DNA of 64,000 bases from contig CAVZDY010000001.1 in the NCBI GenBank assembly GCA_963774195.1, positions 496,001-560,000 of the forward strand, written 5' to 3'. The position numbers were made by a program, and so were the translations under genes. This document shows positions 7,351 to 16,177 of the stretch, piece after piece. The stretch's first letter is position 1, and each line of letters opens with the position of its first letter. This DNA is from Roseiarcus sp963774195. Lineage in GTDB: Bacteria > Pseudomonadota > Alphaproteobacteria > Rhizobiales > Beijerinckiaceae. The notes below the pieces were generated by a model. It had not been told where the DNA came from and did no database searches. It saw only the letters and a list, made by a program, of their open reading frames with translations.

Positions 7351-9222
7351 ATGAGCGACTACGACGTCATTGTAATTGGCGGCGGACACGCCGGCTGTGA
7401 GGCGGCGGCGGCCGCGGCGCGCTACGGCGCCCGCACCGCCCTCGTCACTCAGAAGCGCGACACCATCGGCGTTATGTCGTGCAACCCGGCGATCGGCGGG
7501 CTCGGCAAAGGGCACCTTGTCCGCGAGATCGACGCGCTCGACGGGCTGATGGCGCGCGCCGCCGACGCCGCTGGCATTCAGTTCCGCGTCCTCAATCGTC
7601 GCAAAGGCCCAGCCGTTCAGGGTCCCCGCGCCCAGGCCGACCGTAAGCTCTACCGCCTCGCCATGCGGGCGTTGATTCGCGAAACCGCCAATCTCGAAGT
7701 GGTGGAAGCTGAGGCGAGCGGCCTCGTTCTCGATAACGGCGCCATCGCCGGACTTGACCTCGCCGACGGCCGGCGCCTTTCCTGCCGCGCAGTTGTCATC
7801 ACGACCGGCACATTCCTGCGCGGGGTGATCCATCTCGGCGAGCAGCGCACGCCAGCAGGGCGCGTCGGCGATCCGCCATCGAACGACCTTGCCCGCTCGC
7901 TCGACGCGGTCGGCTTCGCGCTCGGCCGTCTCAAGACCGGAACGCCGCCGCGTCTCGATGGGACGACCATCAATTGGTCCGGACTCGAAGTGCAGCCGGG
8001 CGACGACCCGCCGGAGCCGTTCTCGGCGATGACGCGGAGCATCACCACGCCGCAGGTCGTCTGCCACATCACCCGGACGACCGCTAAGGGTCATGAACTC
8101 GTGCGCGCCAATGCGCATCGCACAGCCGTCTATTCCGGGGCCATCTCCGGGCGGGGCCCGCGCTACTGCCCCTCGATCGAGGACAAGGTGATTCGCTTCG
8201 CCGATCGCGACAGTCACCAGATCTTCCTCGAGCCGGAAGGGCTCGACGACACGACGATCTACCCCAACGGCATTTCGACCTCCCTGCCCGCCGACGTACA
8301 GGAGGCATTTCTCGCCACCATTCCGGGGCTCGAGCAGGTGCGCGTCCTGCGCCCCGGCTATGCGATCGAATATGACTACATCGATCCGCGCGAACTCGAT
8401 CCGAGCCTCGCCTCGTGGCGTGCGCCCGGCCTGTTCCTCGCCGGCCAGATCAACGGCACGACCGGCTACGAGGAGGCCGGCGCGCAAGGCCTCGTCGCCG
8501 GCCTCAACGCCGCGCGCCTAGCCGGCGGAGCCGCGCCGGCCATCTTCGATCGGGCGGAATCCTATCTCGGGGTGATGATCGACGACCTCGTGACGAAGGG
8601 CGTCAGCGAGCCCTATCGCATCTTCACCTCTCGCGCCGAATACCGCCTGTCGCTGCGCGCCGACAATGCGGACGAGCGGCTGACCGCCAAGGGCGTCGCC
8701 TTCGGCTGCGTCGGCGTCGAGCGGGCGGCGATGCACCGCGACCTCTCCGCCCGATTGGAGGCGGCCCGCGCCATGATGAAATCCGCAAGCGGCTCGCCCA
8801 CCGCACTCGCCGCGGCTGGCATTGCGGTCAACCAGGACGGCGTGCGCCGCTCCGCGTTCGAGCTCGCCGCTCAGCCGCATCTGACGCTCGACGTTCTCGC
8901 CCGCGTGTGGCCGGAGCTCGCCGGTATCGAACCCGCCTTGGCGCGCCGTCTCGAAGCCGACGCCAAATATGCTGTCTATCTCGACCGCCAGGAGGAAGAC
9001 ATCGCGCGCTACCGGCGCAGCGAGACGGCGACGATCCCGGCAGACCTCGACTACGGGAGCCTTTCCGGCCTCTCGAACGAACTGAAGGCCAAGTTCATCG
9101 CCGCTCGCCCGACGAACCTCGGCCAAGCAGGACGGATCGAGGGCGCGACGCCCGCCGCCCTCGCGCTGATCGCAGCCCACGCGCGCCGACGGCAGGTCCG
9201 GGCTAGCCCGGTCGAGGCATGA
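7351..9222 (+). CDS. mnmG: tRNA uridine-5-carboxymethylaminomethyl modification enzyme MnmG
   Basis: 623 residues. FAD-dependent partner of MnmE in U34 modification. The dinucleotide-binding motif DVIVIGGGHAGCEAA is at the very N-terminus; conserved blocks include MSCNPAIGGLGKGHLVREIDALDG, TGTFLRG, RLKTGTPPRL and ARPTNLGQAGRIEGATPAAL near the end. ATG 7351 (MSDYDVIV) matches the family; a GTG at 7330 in the same frame lies inside the parS palindrome and is less likely. Followed by a 677-bp gene-free stretch carrying four more parS-like sites. Confidence 0.96.
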   Translation: MSDYDVIVIGGGHAGCEAAAAAARYGARTALVTQKRDTIGVMSCNPAIGGLGKGHLVREIDALDGLMARAADAAGIQFRVLNRRKGPAVQGPRAQADRKLYRLAMRALIRETANLEVVEAEASGLVLDNGAIAGLDLADGRRLSCRAVVITTGTFLRGVIHLGEQRTPAGRVGDPPSNDLARSLDAVGFALGRLKTGTPPRLDGTTINWSGLEVQPGDDPPEPFSAMTRSITTPQVVCHITRTTAKGHELVRANAHRTAVYSGAISGRGPRYCPSIEDKVIRFADRDSHQIFLEPEGLDDTTIYPNGISTSLPADVQEAFLATIPGLEQVRVLRPGYAIEYDYIDPRELDPSLASWRAPGLFLAGQINGTTGYEEAGAQGLVAGLNAARLAGGAAPAIFDRAESYLGVMIDDLVTKGVSEPYRIFTSRAEYRLSLRADNADERLTAKGVAFGCVGVERAAMHRDLSARLEAARAMMKSASGSPTALAAAGIAVNQDGVRRSAFELAAQPHLTLDVLARVWPELAGIEPALARRLEADAKYAVYLDRQEEDIARYRRSETATIPADLDYGSLSGLSNELKAKFIAARPTNLGQAGRIEGATPAALALIAAHARRRQVRASPVEA

Positions 9223-9268
9223 GCGGCCTGGACTTTGGGACGCGGGCTGCGAACGCGGTCGACCCACC

Positions 9269-9284
9269 TGTTTCACGTGAAACA
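9269..9284. promoter_or_regulatory. parS site 2
   Basis: Exact TGTTTCACGTGAAACA, 47 bp downstream of the mnmG stop. Part of the gene-free stretch 9223-9899. Confidence 0.92.
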
Positions 9285-9381
9285 GCACGAGGTCCGATTG
9301 ACCAACCCATTTGTGCGTGGTTGCCCAGGTCGCGAAGGATCCCTTCTCCCCGCAAGCGGGGAGAGGGGGTATCGCGACGCC

Positions 9382-9397
9382 CGTTTCACGTGAAACA
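9382..9397. promoter_or_regulatory. parS site 3 (one mismatch)
   Basis: CGTTTCACGTGAAACA: the first base is C in place of T and the rest matches. It marks the start of the first 248-bp tandem unit. Confidence 0.85.
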
Positions 9398-9878
9398 TGT
9401 CCGCCAATGCTGATCGCATCCCCCCATGCACCTGGCCCCACTAGAATCACGGCCTGCACGCTACACAAGGGCGGCCTGCCATCGCTAACCTCGTCATGGC
9501 CGGGCTTGACCCGGCCATCCACGCAGCATCCGAAAGGGCGCGTGATCGCGCAACGTTCTAAATCGATGGCCGGGTCAAGCCCGGCCATGACGACCGTCTA
9601 TGCGGCAGGCCGCGCGTTCCCCCTCCCCCTGTTTCACGTGAAACATGTCCGCCAATGCTGACCGCATCTCCCCATGCACCTGGCCCCACTAGAATCACGG
9701 CTTGCACGCTACACAAGGGCGGCCTGCCATCGCTAACCTCGTCATGGCCGGGCTTGACCCGGCCATCCACGCAGCATCCGAAAGGGAGCGTGACCGCGCA
9801 ACGTTCTAAATCGATGGCCGGGTCAAGCCCGGCCATGACCGCCGTCTATGCGGCAGGCCGCGCGTTCCCCCTCCCCCT
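9383..9878. repeat. 248-bp tandem duplication, each unit headed by parS
   Basis: Units 9383-9630 and 9631-9878 have identical length and differ at about 7 positions by eye (about 97% identity). Each starts with GTTTCACGTGAAAC, carries a GGCCGGGCTTGACCCGGCC inverted pair (9492-9592 and 9740-9840) and ends in CCCCCTCCCCCT. A third parS follows the second unit, so the array reads parS-unit-parS-unit-parS before rsmG. Short open frames here translate the repeat itself and look non-coding. Confidence 0.9.
9630..9645. promoter_or_regulatory. parS site 4
   Basis: Exact TGTTTCACGTGAAACA at the junction of the two 248-bp units. Confidence 0.92.
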
Positions 9879-9893
9879 GTTTCACGTGAAACA
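9878..9893. promoter_or_regulatory. parS site 5
   Basis: Exact TGTTTCACGTGAAACA at the end of the second 248-bp unit, 6 bp before the rsmG ATG, so bound ParB would occlude rsmG translation signals or its promoter region. Confidence 0.92.
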
Positions 9894-9899
9894 CCCGCG

Positions 9900-10520
9900 A
9901 TGACCGACGACCGTTCCCGGGCGCTCGCCCTCACACCCATCCCGCCCGAGACCGAGGCCCGTCTCGCCATCTATGTCGACCTGCTCGCGCGATGGCGGAA
10001 GATCACCAACCTTATTTCCGAGGCCAGCTTCGCCGAAGTCTGGACGCGTCACATCGCAGACAGCGCCCAGTTGCTCGCCCTCGCGCCCGACGCGCGGCGC
10101 TGGGTCGACATGGGTTCGGGCGCGGGTTTTCCTGGCATGGTGCTAGCGATCCAGCTCGCCGGGATTCCCGGCGCCCTCGTCCACTGCCTCGAAAGCGATC
10201 AGCGCAAATGCGCCTTCCTGCGCGAGGTGGCTCGCGCCACCGGCGCTCCGGCGCAGATTCACGCCGTCCGCATCGAGTCGATCGACCCGAATAGCCTCTC
10301 GCCTGTGGACGCCGTCACGGCGCGGGCCTTCGCCCCCTTGCCGCGGGTGCTCGATTTCGCCAAGGTGTGGCTAACTCGAGGCGCGGTCGGCGTCTTCCCG
10401 CGCGGACGTTCCGCCGAAGCCCAGCTTGAATCCGCTGCCGCAGCGCAAGATTTCAAGATCGACCTCGTCCCCAGCAAGCTTGATCCAGGGGCCGCAATCC
10501 TTAAGGTTCGCGCCGCTTGA
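9900..10520 (+). CDS. rsmG: 16S rRNA (guanine527-N7)-methyltransferase RsmG
   Basis: 206 residues. Methylates N7 of G527 in 16S rRNA with SAM. Typical blocks: LLARWRKITNLIS near residue 30, the substrate-positioning stretch WTRHIADSAQLL, the SAM motif WVDMGSGAGFPGMVLAI, and LESDQRKCAFLREVAR; a later VTARAFAPL matches the family. It starts 6 bp after a parS site and its stop is 11 bp before the parA ATG, so rsmG, parA and probably parB are expressed together. Confidence 0.95.
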   Translation: MTDDRSRALALTPIPPETEARLAIYVDLLARWRKITNLISEASFAEVWTRHIADSAQLLALAPDARRWVDMGSGAGFPGMVLAIQLAGIPGALVHCLESDQRKCAFLREVARATGAPAQIHAVRIESIDPNSLSPVDAVTARAFAPLPRVLDFAKVWLTRGAVGVFPRGRSAEAQLESAAAAQDFKIDLVPSKLDPGAAILKVRAA

Positions 10521-10531
10521 AAGGCTCAGAC

Positions 10532-11386
10532 ATGACCGACGCCGTTTCGCCCGAAGTCGACCAGCCCAGCGTGAAAGCCACGGACGTTCTTTCGCCGCGC
10601 GTGCTCGTACTCGCCAACCAGAAGGGTGGCGTCGGCAAGACAACAACCGCCATCAATCTCGGCACCGCCCTCGCCGCGATCGGCGAGCGGGTGCTGATCG
10701 TCGACCTCGACCCGCAGGGCAACGCCTCCACCGGCCTCGGGATCGACCGCAAGTCGCGCACCTCCTCGACCTACGACCTCCTCGTCGGCGAGCGCTCGCT
10801 CAAACAGATCGTCACCCCGACCGCGGTGCCGCGCCTCTTCATCGCCCCTTCGACCATGGATCTGCTGGGCGTCGAACTGGAGATTTCCGGCGAGGCCGAC
10901 CGCACTCATAAACTCAAGAATGCGATCAAGACGTTCTTCGCCGAGGGCAACGACGAGGCGATCACCTACGTCCTGATCGACTGCCCGCCCTCGCTCAACC
11001 TGCTGACCATCAATGCGCTCGCCGCAGCCGATTCGGTGGTCGTGCCGTTGCAATGCGAGTTCTTCGCGCTCGAAGGCCTATCGCAGTTGCTCAAGACGGT
11101 CGACCAGGTGCGCCGCTCGCTTAACCCTTCGCTAACCATCCATGGCATCGTCCTGACGATGTTCGACCCGCGCAACTCGCTCGCCAGCCAGGTCGTCGCC
11201 GACGTGCGCGCCTTCATGGGCGAGAAGGTCTACGACACGGTGATCCCGCGCAACGTCCGCGTCTCCGAGGCGCCGTCGCACGGCAAGCCAGTGCTGCTCT
11301 ACGACCTCAAGTGCTCCGGCAGCCAAGCCTATCTGAAACTGGCCTCCGAGGTCATTCAACGCGAAGGACGCTGGCGCGCCGCGTAA
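10532..11386 (+). CDS. parA: Chromosome partitioning ATPase ParA
   Basis: 284 residues. Deviant Walker A ATPase that binds DNA non-specifically and moves ParB-parS complexes to segregate new origins. Motifs: ANQKGGVGKTTTAINL (about residues 27-42), VLIVDLDPQGNASTGLG (Walker A'), VLIDCPPSLNLLTINAL (Walker B). An N-terminal extension of about 25 residues precedes the ATPase core, as in many alphaproteobacterial ParA proteins. ATG 10532 has AAAGG 8 bases upstream; a TTG at 10517 would overlap the rsmG stop and is less likely. Confidence 0.96.
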   Translation: MTDAVSPEVDQPSVKATDVLSPRVLVLANQKGGVGKTTTAINLGTALAAIGERVLIVDLDPQGNASTGLGIDRKSRTSSTYDLLVGERSLKQIVTPTAVPRLFIAPSTMDLLGVELEISGEADRTHKLKNAIKTFFAEGNDEAITYVLIDCPPSLNLLTINALAAADSVVVPLQCEFFALEGLSQLLKTVDQVRRSLNPSLTIHGIVLTMFDPRNSLASQVVADVRAFMGEKVYDTVIPRNVRVSEAPSHGKPVLLYDLKCSGSQAYLKLASEVIQREGRWRAA

Positions 11387-11410
11387 CGCGCGTCCGTTCG
11401 AACATTTTCG

Positions 11411-11495
11411 CCGTCATTGCGAGTCCAGAGAGCAATCCAGGCGCCGCGATGCCCGGCTAATGGGTTGCGTCGTCGCTGCGCTCCTTGCAATGACA
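11411..11495. repeat. CGTCATTGCGAG-type inverted repeat in the parA-parB gap
   Basis: Begins CGTCATTGCGAGTCCAGAG and ends with the near inverse CTGCGCTCCTTGCAATGACAG; AGCAATCCAGG and TGGGTTGCGTCG form the inner arms. This resembles a dispersed repeat class common in alphaproteobacteria. It fills most of the 147-bp parA-parB spacer. Confidence 0.55.
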
Positions 11496-11533
11496 GACCC
11501 AACGAATAGCAGGCCACTCTACGAGGAGCTGTG

Positions 11534-12439
11534 ATGGCTGAAGACGCCGCCCGCCACGCCGATCATCGTCCCCGCCTCGGGCGCGGCCTCGCCGCATTGC
11601 TCGGCGACGCCGCCGAGGAGACATCCGCGCAGCAACCGCGCGGAGGCGTCCGCAAGGCGCCAATCGAATTTTTGCACCCCAATCCCCGCAATCCCCGTAA
11701 GGCGTTCGGCGACGAGGAACTCGACGAACTTGCCGCCTCGATCCGCGAGCGCGGCGTCATCCAGCCGGTGCTGGTGCGGCCGATCCCGCGCGTCGCGGAC
11801 GCCTTCGAGATCATCGCCGGCGAGCGGCGCTGGCGTGCGGCGCAGCGCGCCGGGCTGCATGAGATTCCGATCATCGTCGTCGAGGCGAGCGACCGCGATG
11901 CGCTCGAACTCGCCATCGTCGAGAACGTCCAGCGCGCCGACCTCAACGCCCTTGAGGAAGCGGACGGCTACGCCAAGCTCGTCGCCGACCACGGCTACGT
12001 CCATGCGGACATCGCGCGCATCGTCGGCAAGAGCCGCAGCCATATCGCCAACACGATGCGGCTGACGCAGCTGCCGCCCCATTGCCGGGAGCTGCTGGCG
12101 TCCGGCGCGATCTCCGCAGGCCATGCGCGCGCGCTGCTGGCGGTCGCCGATCCCGACGCCGTCGCCGATCGGATCGTCGCCGAGGGCCTGACCGTTCGCG
12201 ACATCGAGCGGCTCGGCGAGCGCGCCGGACAGACGCAGCGCGCCCCCAAGGCGCCGAAGCCCGTCGACGCCGATACGCGCGCTCTCGAGGAGAAGCTGAG
12301 CCTCGCGCTGGGCGCCAAGGTTTCGATCCGCCATGCCGGCGACAATGGCGAAATGCGCCTCGCCTTCCGCAATTTCGAGCAGCTCGACGACTTCTGCCGC
12401 CGCCTATGTCAGCCGGCCGGGCAATTCGAAGAGCCTTAA
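11534..12439 (+). CDS. parB: Chromosome partitioning protein ParB
   Basis: 301 residues. CTP-dependent DNA clamp that loads at parS and spreads. Basic N-terminal tail RLGRGLAALLGD (ParA-activating region), then LHPNPRNPRKAFGDEELDELAASIRERGVIQPVLVRP and the CTP-binding stretch AGERRWRAAQRAGL; a helix-turn-helix occurs around ADIARIVGKSRSHIANTMRLTQLP, and the C-terminal dimerisation domain follows a Pro/Lys linker. GAGGAG lies 5 bases before ATG 11534; the GTG at 11531 is too close to it. Its target sites are the parS sequences at 7322-9893. Confidence 0.96.
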   Translation: MAEDAARHADHRPRLGRGLAALLGDAAEETSAQQPRGGVRKAPIEFLHPNPRNPRKAFGDEELDELAASIRERGVIQPVLVRPIPRVADAFEIIAGERRWRAAQRAGLHEIPIIVVEASDRDALELAIVENVQRADLNALEEADGYAKLVADHGYVHADIARIVGKSRSHIANTMRLTQLPPHCRELLASGAISAGHARALLAVADPDAVADRIVAEGLTVRDIERLGERAGQTQRAPKAPKPVDADTRALEEKLSLALGAKVSIRHAGDNGEMRLAFRNFEQLDDFCRRLCQPAGQFEEP

Positions 12440-12456
12440 GCGCGACGCTACCGCTT

Positions 12457-12566
12457 CGTCTTGGCCGGGCTTGACCCGGCCACCCACGCGGCGCCGCTTT
12501 TTGAAAGCGCCGGATGCCTGGCGTAGCGGTCCGGCGTGGATGGCCGGGTCAAGCCCGGCCAAGACG
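12457..12566. repeat. Inverted pair of GGCCGGGCTTGACCCGGCC palindromes
   Basis: Same nested layout as 4681-4788, with outer ends CGTCTT and AAGACG. It occupies the convergent gap between parB and holA, where it may serve as a two-way stop. Confidence 0.6.
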
Positions 12567-12579
12567 GCGATGGCGCCAC

Positions 12580-13605
12580 TCAGCCGCGGCGCACGCTCGA
12601 TGCCAGCGACCACAGCGCCCGCGTGGCGAGGATATCGCCCAAGCGGGGGTCGCGACGTACTCGGGCGCTGAGCGCCGCGGTCGCCGGCAGGCGCTTGGCG
12701 AGCATCGCCAAAGTCCAGCGCTCGGCCTGTTTGGCGAGGGCCCCGCGCGCCGAAGGGGAAAGACGCACATATTGCGTCTGCATCGCCGCGTCGAAGCTGC
12801 GCCCCCGCTCCATCTCGAGCCGCAGCCGATGCAACAACGTCAGCCGGGCGATGAGGCGAATCACCAAAAACCCTGCGTCGCCGCCCTCCGCGAAAAATCG
12901 GCCTCCCGTCGTCTCGACCGCCGCCATATCGCCGAGCAGCGCCGCGTCGATCAGAGCGTCAAGGCTCGAGGGCGCCGCGTCGGCGACGACCGCCTCGACG
13001 TCTTCGACCTCGATGCGCGACTTATCCCGCGCGAACAGCATCAGCTTGGCGATCTCGCCACGCGTGGTCATGCGGTCAGACCCAAGCAGGCCGACCAGAT
13101 AATCCCGCGCCTCTGGAGCGATCGCGAGACCGGCCGCCCGCGCCTCCGCTTCGATCAGCGGCCCGAGCGAGCGCTTATCGTCGGGATAACACTCGATCGA
13201 CGCGGCGACCTCCGCCTTTTCAAATGCGGTGCGCAGCGCCGTCCCCTTCTTCAGCGATCCCGCTTCAACGATCACCACACAGTCCGCCGGCGGACGCGCA
13301 AGCAACGGCTCGAGCGCCGGCGTAATGTCGCGCGCCTGCGCCTCGATCCAGAGCGCGCGGGAGCCGCCGAACATCGAAATGGCGTAGGCTTCGTCGGCGA
13401 GCGCGCCCGGATCGCGCGCGATCGCGTCGCCATCGAGCCGGCTGAGCCGCAGCGGATCCCGGTCGCCGCCGAGCGCGGCGCCGACAAGCGCCTTCACCCG
13501 CTCGTGGATCAGCCCTTCGTCGGTTCCGTGCACCAGAAAGAATCGGACGCCGGCCGTGGGCCGTTTAACGAAAGCGTCCGCTGTCGCATTGGTAATCGTC
13601 GTCAC
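12580..13605 (-). CDS. holA: DNA polymerase III subunit delta
   Basis: 341 residues. Clamp-loader subunit that opens the beta sliding clamp. The N-terminal domain shows FFLVHGTDEGLIHERVKALVG, then LRLSRLDGDAIARDPGALADEAYAISMFGGSRALWIEA, which carries the clamp-binding hydrophobic segment; the C-terminal collar domain has LLHRLRLEMERGRSFDAAM. The canonical Walker A is absent, as expected for delta. Convergent with parB, a typical position next to parAB in Hyphomicrobiales. The usual lptE partner is not beside it here; the 290 bp upstream to leuB hold no gene I can support. Confidence 0.92.
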   Translation of the reverse strand: MTTITNATADAFVKRPTAGVRFFLVHGTDEGLIHERVKALVGAALGGDRDPLRLSRLDGDAIARDPGALADEAYAISMFGGSRALWIEAQARDITPALEPLLARPPADCVVIVEAGSLKKGTALRTAFEKAEVAASIECYPDDKRSLGPLIEAEARAAGLAIAPEARDYLVGLLGSDRMTTRGEIAKLMLFARDKSRIEVEDVEAVVADAAPSSLDALIDAALLGDMAAVETTGGRFFAEGGDAGFLVIRLIARLTLLHRLRLEMERGRSFDAAMQTQYVRLSPSARGALAKQAERWTLAMLAKRLPATAALSARVRRDPRLGDILATRALWSLASSVRRG

Positions 13606-13842
13606 AAGCCCGCCAGCCCTGCCCCAAATTTCATCGCAAGACGCATTCTAGAGCGCAACCCGGCGCGATGAAACCGACGGCGATTTGACGCCGTCGCGCC
13701 CGCAGGCGCGCCGCAAAGACGCCCCCTTTCGCATCCCGATGCAAGGCGGCGGCAACTGCGAACATTTCCCAGCGAATGCCGCTTTTCGCTGGCCCCGAAA
13801 TCGTTTAGCAAACCCGCCATTCGGGGCGAGCGGCCCCTTCTG

Positions 13843-13877
13843 CGTCATGGTCGGGACGAGCCCGGCCATCACGCGCA
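13843..13877 (+). repeat. Single half of the GGCCGGGC-type repeat
   Basis: GCGTCATGGTCGGGACGAGC followed by CCGGCCATCACG, matching one arm of the inverted-pair family without its partner. It lies just upstream of leuB. The rest of the 13606-13895 gap shows a dyad around CGGCGATTTGACGCCG and no convincing gene. Confidence 0.45.
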
Positions 13878-13895
13878 CAAAAGTGGCGAACACCC

Positions 13896-15008
13896 ATGGC
13901 GACCTACAAGCTCTTCCTTCTTCCCGGCGACGGCATCGGCCCTGAAGTCATGGCCGAAGTCGAAAAGGTGACCGGCTATTTCTCGCGCGCGGGCATTGCG
14001 CATTTCGAGACAGAGAAGGGTCTCGTCGGCGGCAGCGCCTATGACGCGCACGGCCAGGCGATCAGCGACGCCGACATGAAGCTCGCCGACGCGGCTGACG
14101 CCGTGCTTCTCGCAGCGGTCGGCGGGCCGAAGTGGGACAGCGTGCCGTACGAGGTCCGTCCGGAGGCGGGCCTGCTGCGGCTGCGCAAGGACCTCGGCCT
14201 CTACGCCAATCTGCGCCCGGCCATTTGCTACGCCGCGCTGGCGGATGCTTCCTCGCTCAAGCGCGAAGTGGTCGAGGGTCTCGACATCATGATCGTGCGC
14301 GAGCTCACCGGCGGCGTCTATTTCGGCGAACCGAAGCAGATCATCGATCTCGGCAACGGCCAGCGGCGCGGCATCGACACCCAGGTCTACGACACCTATG
14401 AGATCGAGCGCATCGGCCGCGTCGCCTTCGACCTCGCGCGCAAGCGCGGCAACAAGGTGACCTCGTCGGACAAGCGCAACGTCATGAAGTCGGGCGTGCT
14501 GTGGGACGAGGTGATGACCGCGCTCCACAAGCGCGAATTCCCCGACGTGAAGTTCGAGCACCAGCTGGCCGACGCGCTTGGCATGCAGCTCGTGCGCTGG
14601 CCCAAGCAGTTCGACGTCATCGTCACCGACAATCTGTTCGGCGACATGCTGTCGGACGTCGCCTCGATGCTGACCGGCTCGCTCGGCATGCTGCCGTCGG
14701 CATCGCTCGGCGACGTCGACGCCCGGACGGGCAAGCGCAAGGCGCTCTACGAGCCGGTGCACGGCTCGGCGCCGGATATCGCGGGCAAGGGACTCGCCAA
14801 TCCGATCGCGATGATCGGCTCGTTCGGCATGGCGCTGCGCTATTCCTTCGGCCTCGGCGAGGCGGCGGACAAGCTCGACGCGGCGATTGCGCGCGTGCTG
14901 GCCAGCGGACTTCGCACACCCGACATCCGCTCCGAGGGCTGCCGACTCGTCTCGACGCAGGAAATGGGCGACGCCATCGTCGCCGAATTGGAGCGCGGTC
15001 ACGGCTGA
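13896..15008 (+). CDS. leuB: 3-isopropylmalate dehydrogenase
   Basis: 370 residues. NAD-dependent oxidative decarboxylation of 3-isopropylmalate in leucine synthesis. Family markers: LFLLPGDGIGPEVMAEV at the N-terminus, LLAAVGGPKWD, LRKDLGLYANLRP (substrate arginines), RELTGGVYFGEPK, SDKRNVMKSGVLWDEV, DNLFGDMLSDVASMLTGSLGMLPSASLG and GSAPDIAGKGLANPIAMIGSFGMALRYS. leuA, leuC and leuD are not in the window. The downstream gap to 15181 is convergent and holds a strong hairpin. Confidence 0.96.
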   Translation: MATYKLFLLPGDGIGPEVMAEVEKVTGYFSRAGIAHFETEKGLVGGSAYDAHGQAISDADMKLADAADAVLLAAVGGPKWDSVPYEVRPEAGLLRLRKDLGLYANLRPAICYAALADASSLKREVVEGLDIMIVRELTGGVYFGEPKQIIDLGNGQRRGIDTQVYDTYEIERIGRVAFDLARKRGNKVTSSDKRNVMKSGVLWDEVMTALHKREFPDVKFEHQLADALGMQLVRWPKQFDVIVTDNLFGDMLSDVASMLTGSLGMLPSASLGDVDARTGKRKALYEPVHGSAPDIAGKGLANPIAMIGSFGMALRYSFGLGEAADKLDAAIARVLASGLRTPDIRSEGCRLVSTQEMGDAIVAELERGHG

Positions 15009-15119
15009 CGCTGCGGGGCCGCCCTCATCCGGCGCTTCGCGCCACCTTCCCTAGGCAAATGCGTAGCATTCGTCCGCTCCCGCTAAGCGGGAGGAGGGAT
15101 CAAGCGGCGCCGTAATGCC

Positions 15120-15143
15120 CCCTCTCCCGCTTGCGGGAGAGGG
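15120..15143. terminator. Perfect hairpin in convergent gap
   Basis: Stem CCCTCTCCCGC paired with GCGGGAGAGGG around a TT loop, followed by TTGGGGTGAGGGG. It lies between leuB and the convergent gene ending at 15181. It belongs to the CTCTCCCGC-GCGGGAGAG repeat class common in this order (compare 9345-9372 and 36371-36416) and has no T-run, so the terminator role is inferred from position. Confidence 0.45.
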
Positions 15144-15180
15144 TTGGGGTGAGGGGCCGCGCCACTAAAGCGCCGACGCT

Positions 15181-15930
15181 TTACTCGACCGGCATGCGGC
15201 AGGCCTGCCTGCGCGAGCCGCTCCCTTTCAAAAGAGACTCGAGTCCGGCCTCCCGGCCGGATTGCGTCAGCGTCAGGCGGTCGATCAGGCATCCCAGTTC
15301 GGCGGCGTCGATCTTCGTCCCCGTCGCCCCGCAGGCAAGGCCGCGGAGTCCCGCGTCGCCCCGCCCGAGAAGGCGGAAGCCGACGCAATTTCGACCCCCG
15401 CCTGCGAGCGTCAGCTCGGCCCATTCGACCGGACCCTGAGCCGTCGCGAGATTTCGCGAGACCTCCAACCGTTCGATCACGGCTCCGAACGCCGCCGTCG
15501 CCTCGGCCATTTCGACAAACAGGCTTCCCCAGGACGAAGGCTTCGCCCGCTTCCAGAGTTCGACGCGTAGCGCCGGCGCGTCGGTCCTGAAGTCCCCGAG
15601 ACTGTAGACGTCGCGACGATCGCCGGTCGCGACGACGATATGCGCCTCGTAGAGGCCGCGCGCGCCCTCCCCAACGTCAACCGTGAAGAGCGGAGGAAGC
15701 TTCGGGTCGAGCGCTTCGACGAGGTCAGGCGCTCCTATCGCCTTATCCGAGGCGGGCGCGTCGGGCTTCGTCGAAATGATATATGCGGCGCCGACCAGCC
15801 CGGCCGCCGCCGCCAAACCGAACGCCGCGCGCATCAGCCAGCCCCGCGCTGGGCGGCGGGGCTCGGGGACGTCGTCCGTCCAATAGGGGTCGAACGGCTC
15901 CAAACCGTCCTGTGTGATGAAGTCGCTCAT
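15181..15930 (-). CDS. Membrane-anchored protein of unknown function
   Basis: 249 residues: an acidic cytoplasmic start (MSDFITQDGLEPFDPYWTDD), one membrane segment at about 32-52 (MRAAFGLAAAAGLVGAAYII), then about 195 residues probably in the periplasm. The C-terminal half has four cysteines (in GGRNCVGF, LACGATG, LGCLIDR and RQACRMP), which suggests disulfides. No domain recognised. It is divergent from metX, whose start lies about 250 bp away. Confidence 0.6.
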   Translation of the reverse strand: MSDFITQDGLEPFDPYWTDDVPEPRRPARGWLMRAAFGLAAAAGLVGAAYIISTKPDAPASDKAIGAPDLVEALDPKLPPLFTVDVGEGARGLYEAHIVVATGDRRDVYSLGDFRTDAPALRVELWKRAKPSSWGSLFVEMAEATAAFGAVIERLEVSRNLATAQGPVEWAELTLAGGGRNCVGFRLLGRGDAGLRGLACGATGTKIDAAELGCLIDRLTLTQSGREAGLESLLKGSGSRRQACRMPVE

Positions 15931-16177
15931 GTTGATGCCACGCCCGTTTGGGTCGCTCGAAGCTAGCGGCGCCGCCTTGCGGAAGCGGTTACTCCTAGGA
16001 CAAACCTTGCGGGACGCTCAACGCGCTGTTAACGCGCCCGGCGCGTCCAGGCGCTGCGCCAAGCGCAACTTGCGCCCCGCGCGTTTCCGTTATATCAAAC
16101 GAAATGTTCTCCAAACCGAACTCTCTCTGCGAGAGCGGTCTAAACGGGATACCTCCCTCTTGGGTGAAGCCAGCGCC

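Noticed and set aside
9383..9878. Tandem repeat as a CRISPR array
   Set aside because: Only two 248-bp units, no short repeats with unique spacers and no cas gene in the window.
9311..9903. Two open frames over the 248-bp duplication
   Set aside because: They translate parS and palindromic repeats and differ only by repeat copy, so they are not genes.
15990..16177. SAM-II riboswitch upstream of metX
   Set aside because: metX leaders in this order often carry one, but I could not find the conserved pseudoknot words; the GC-rich hairpins here do not match.
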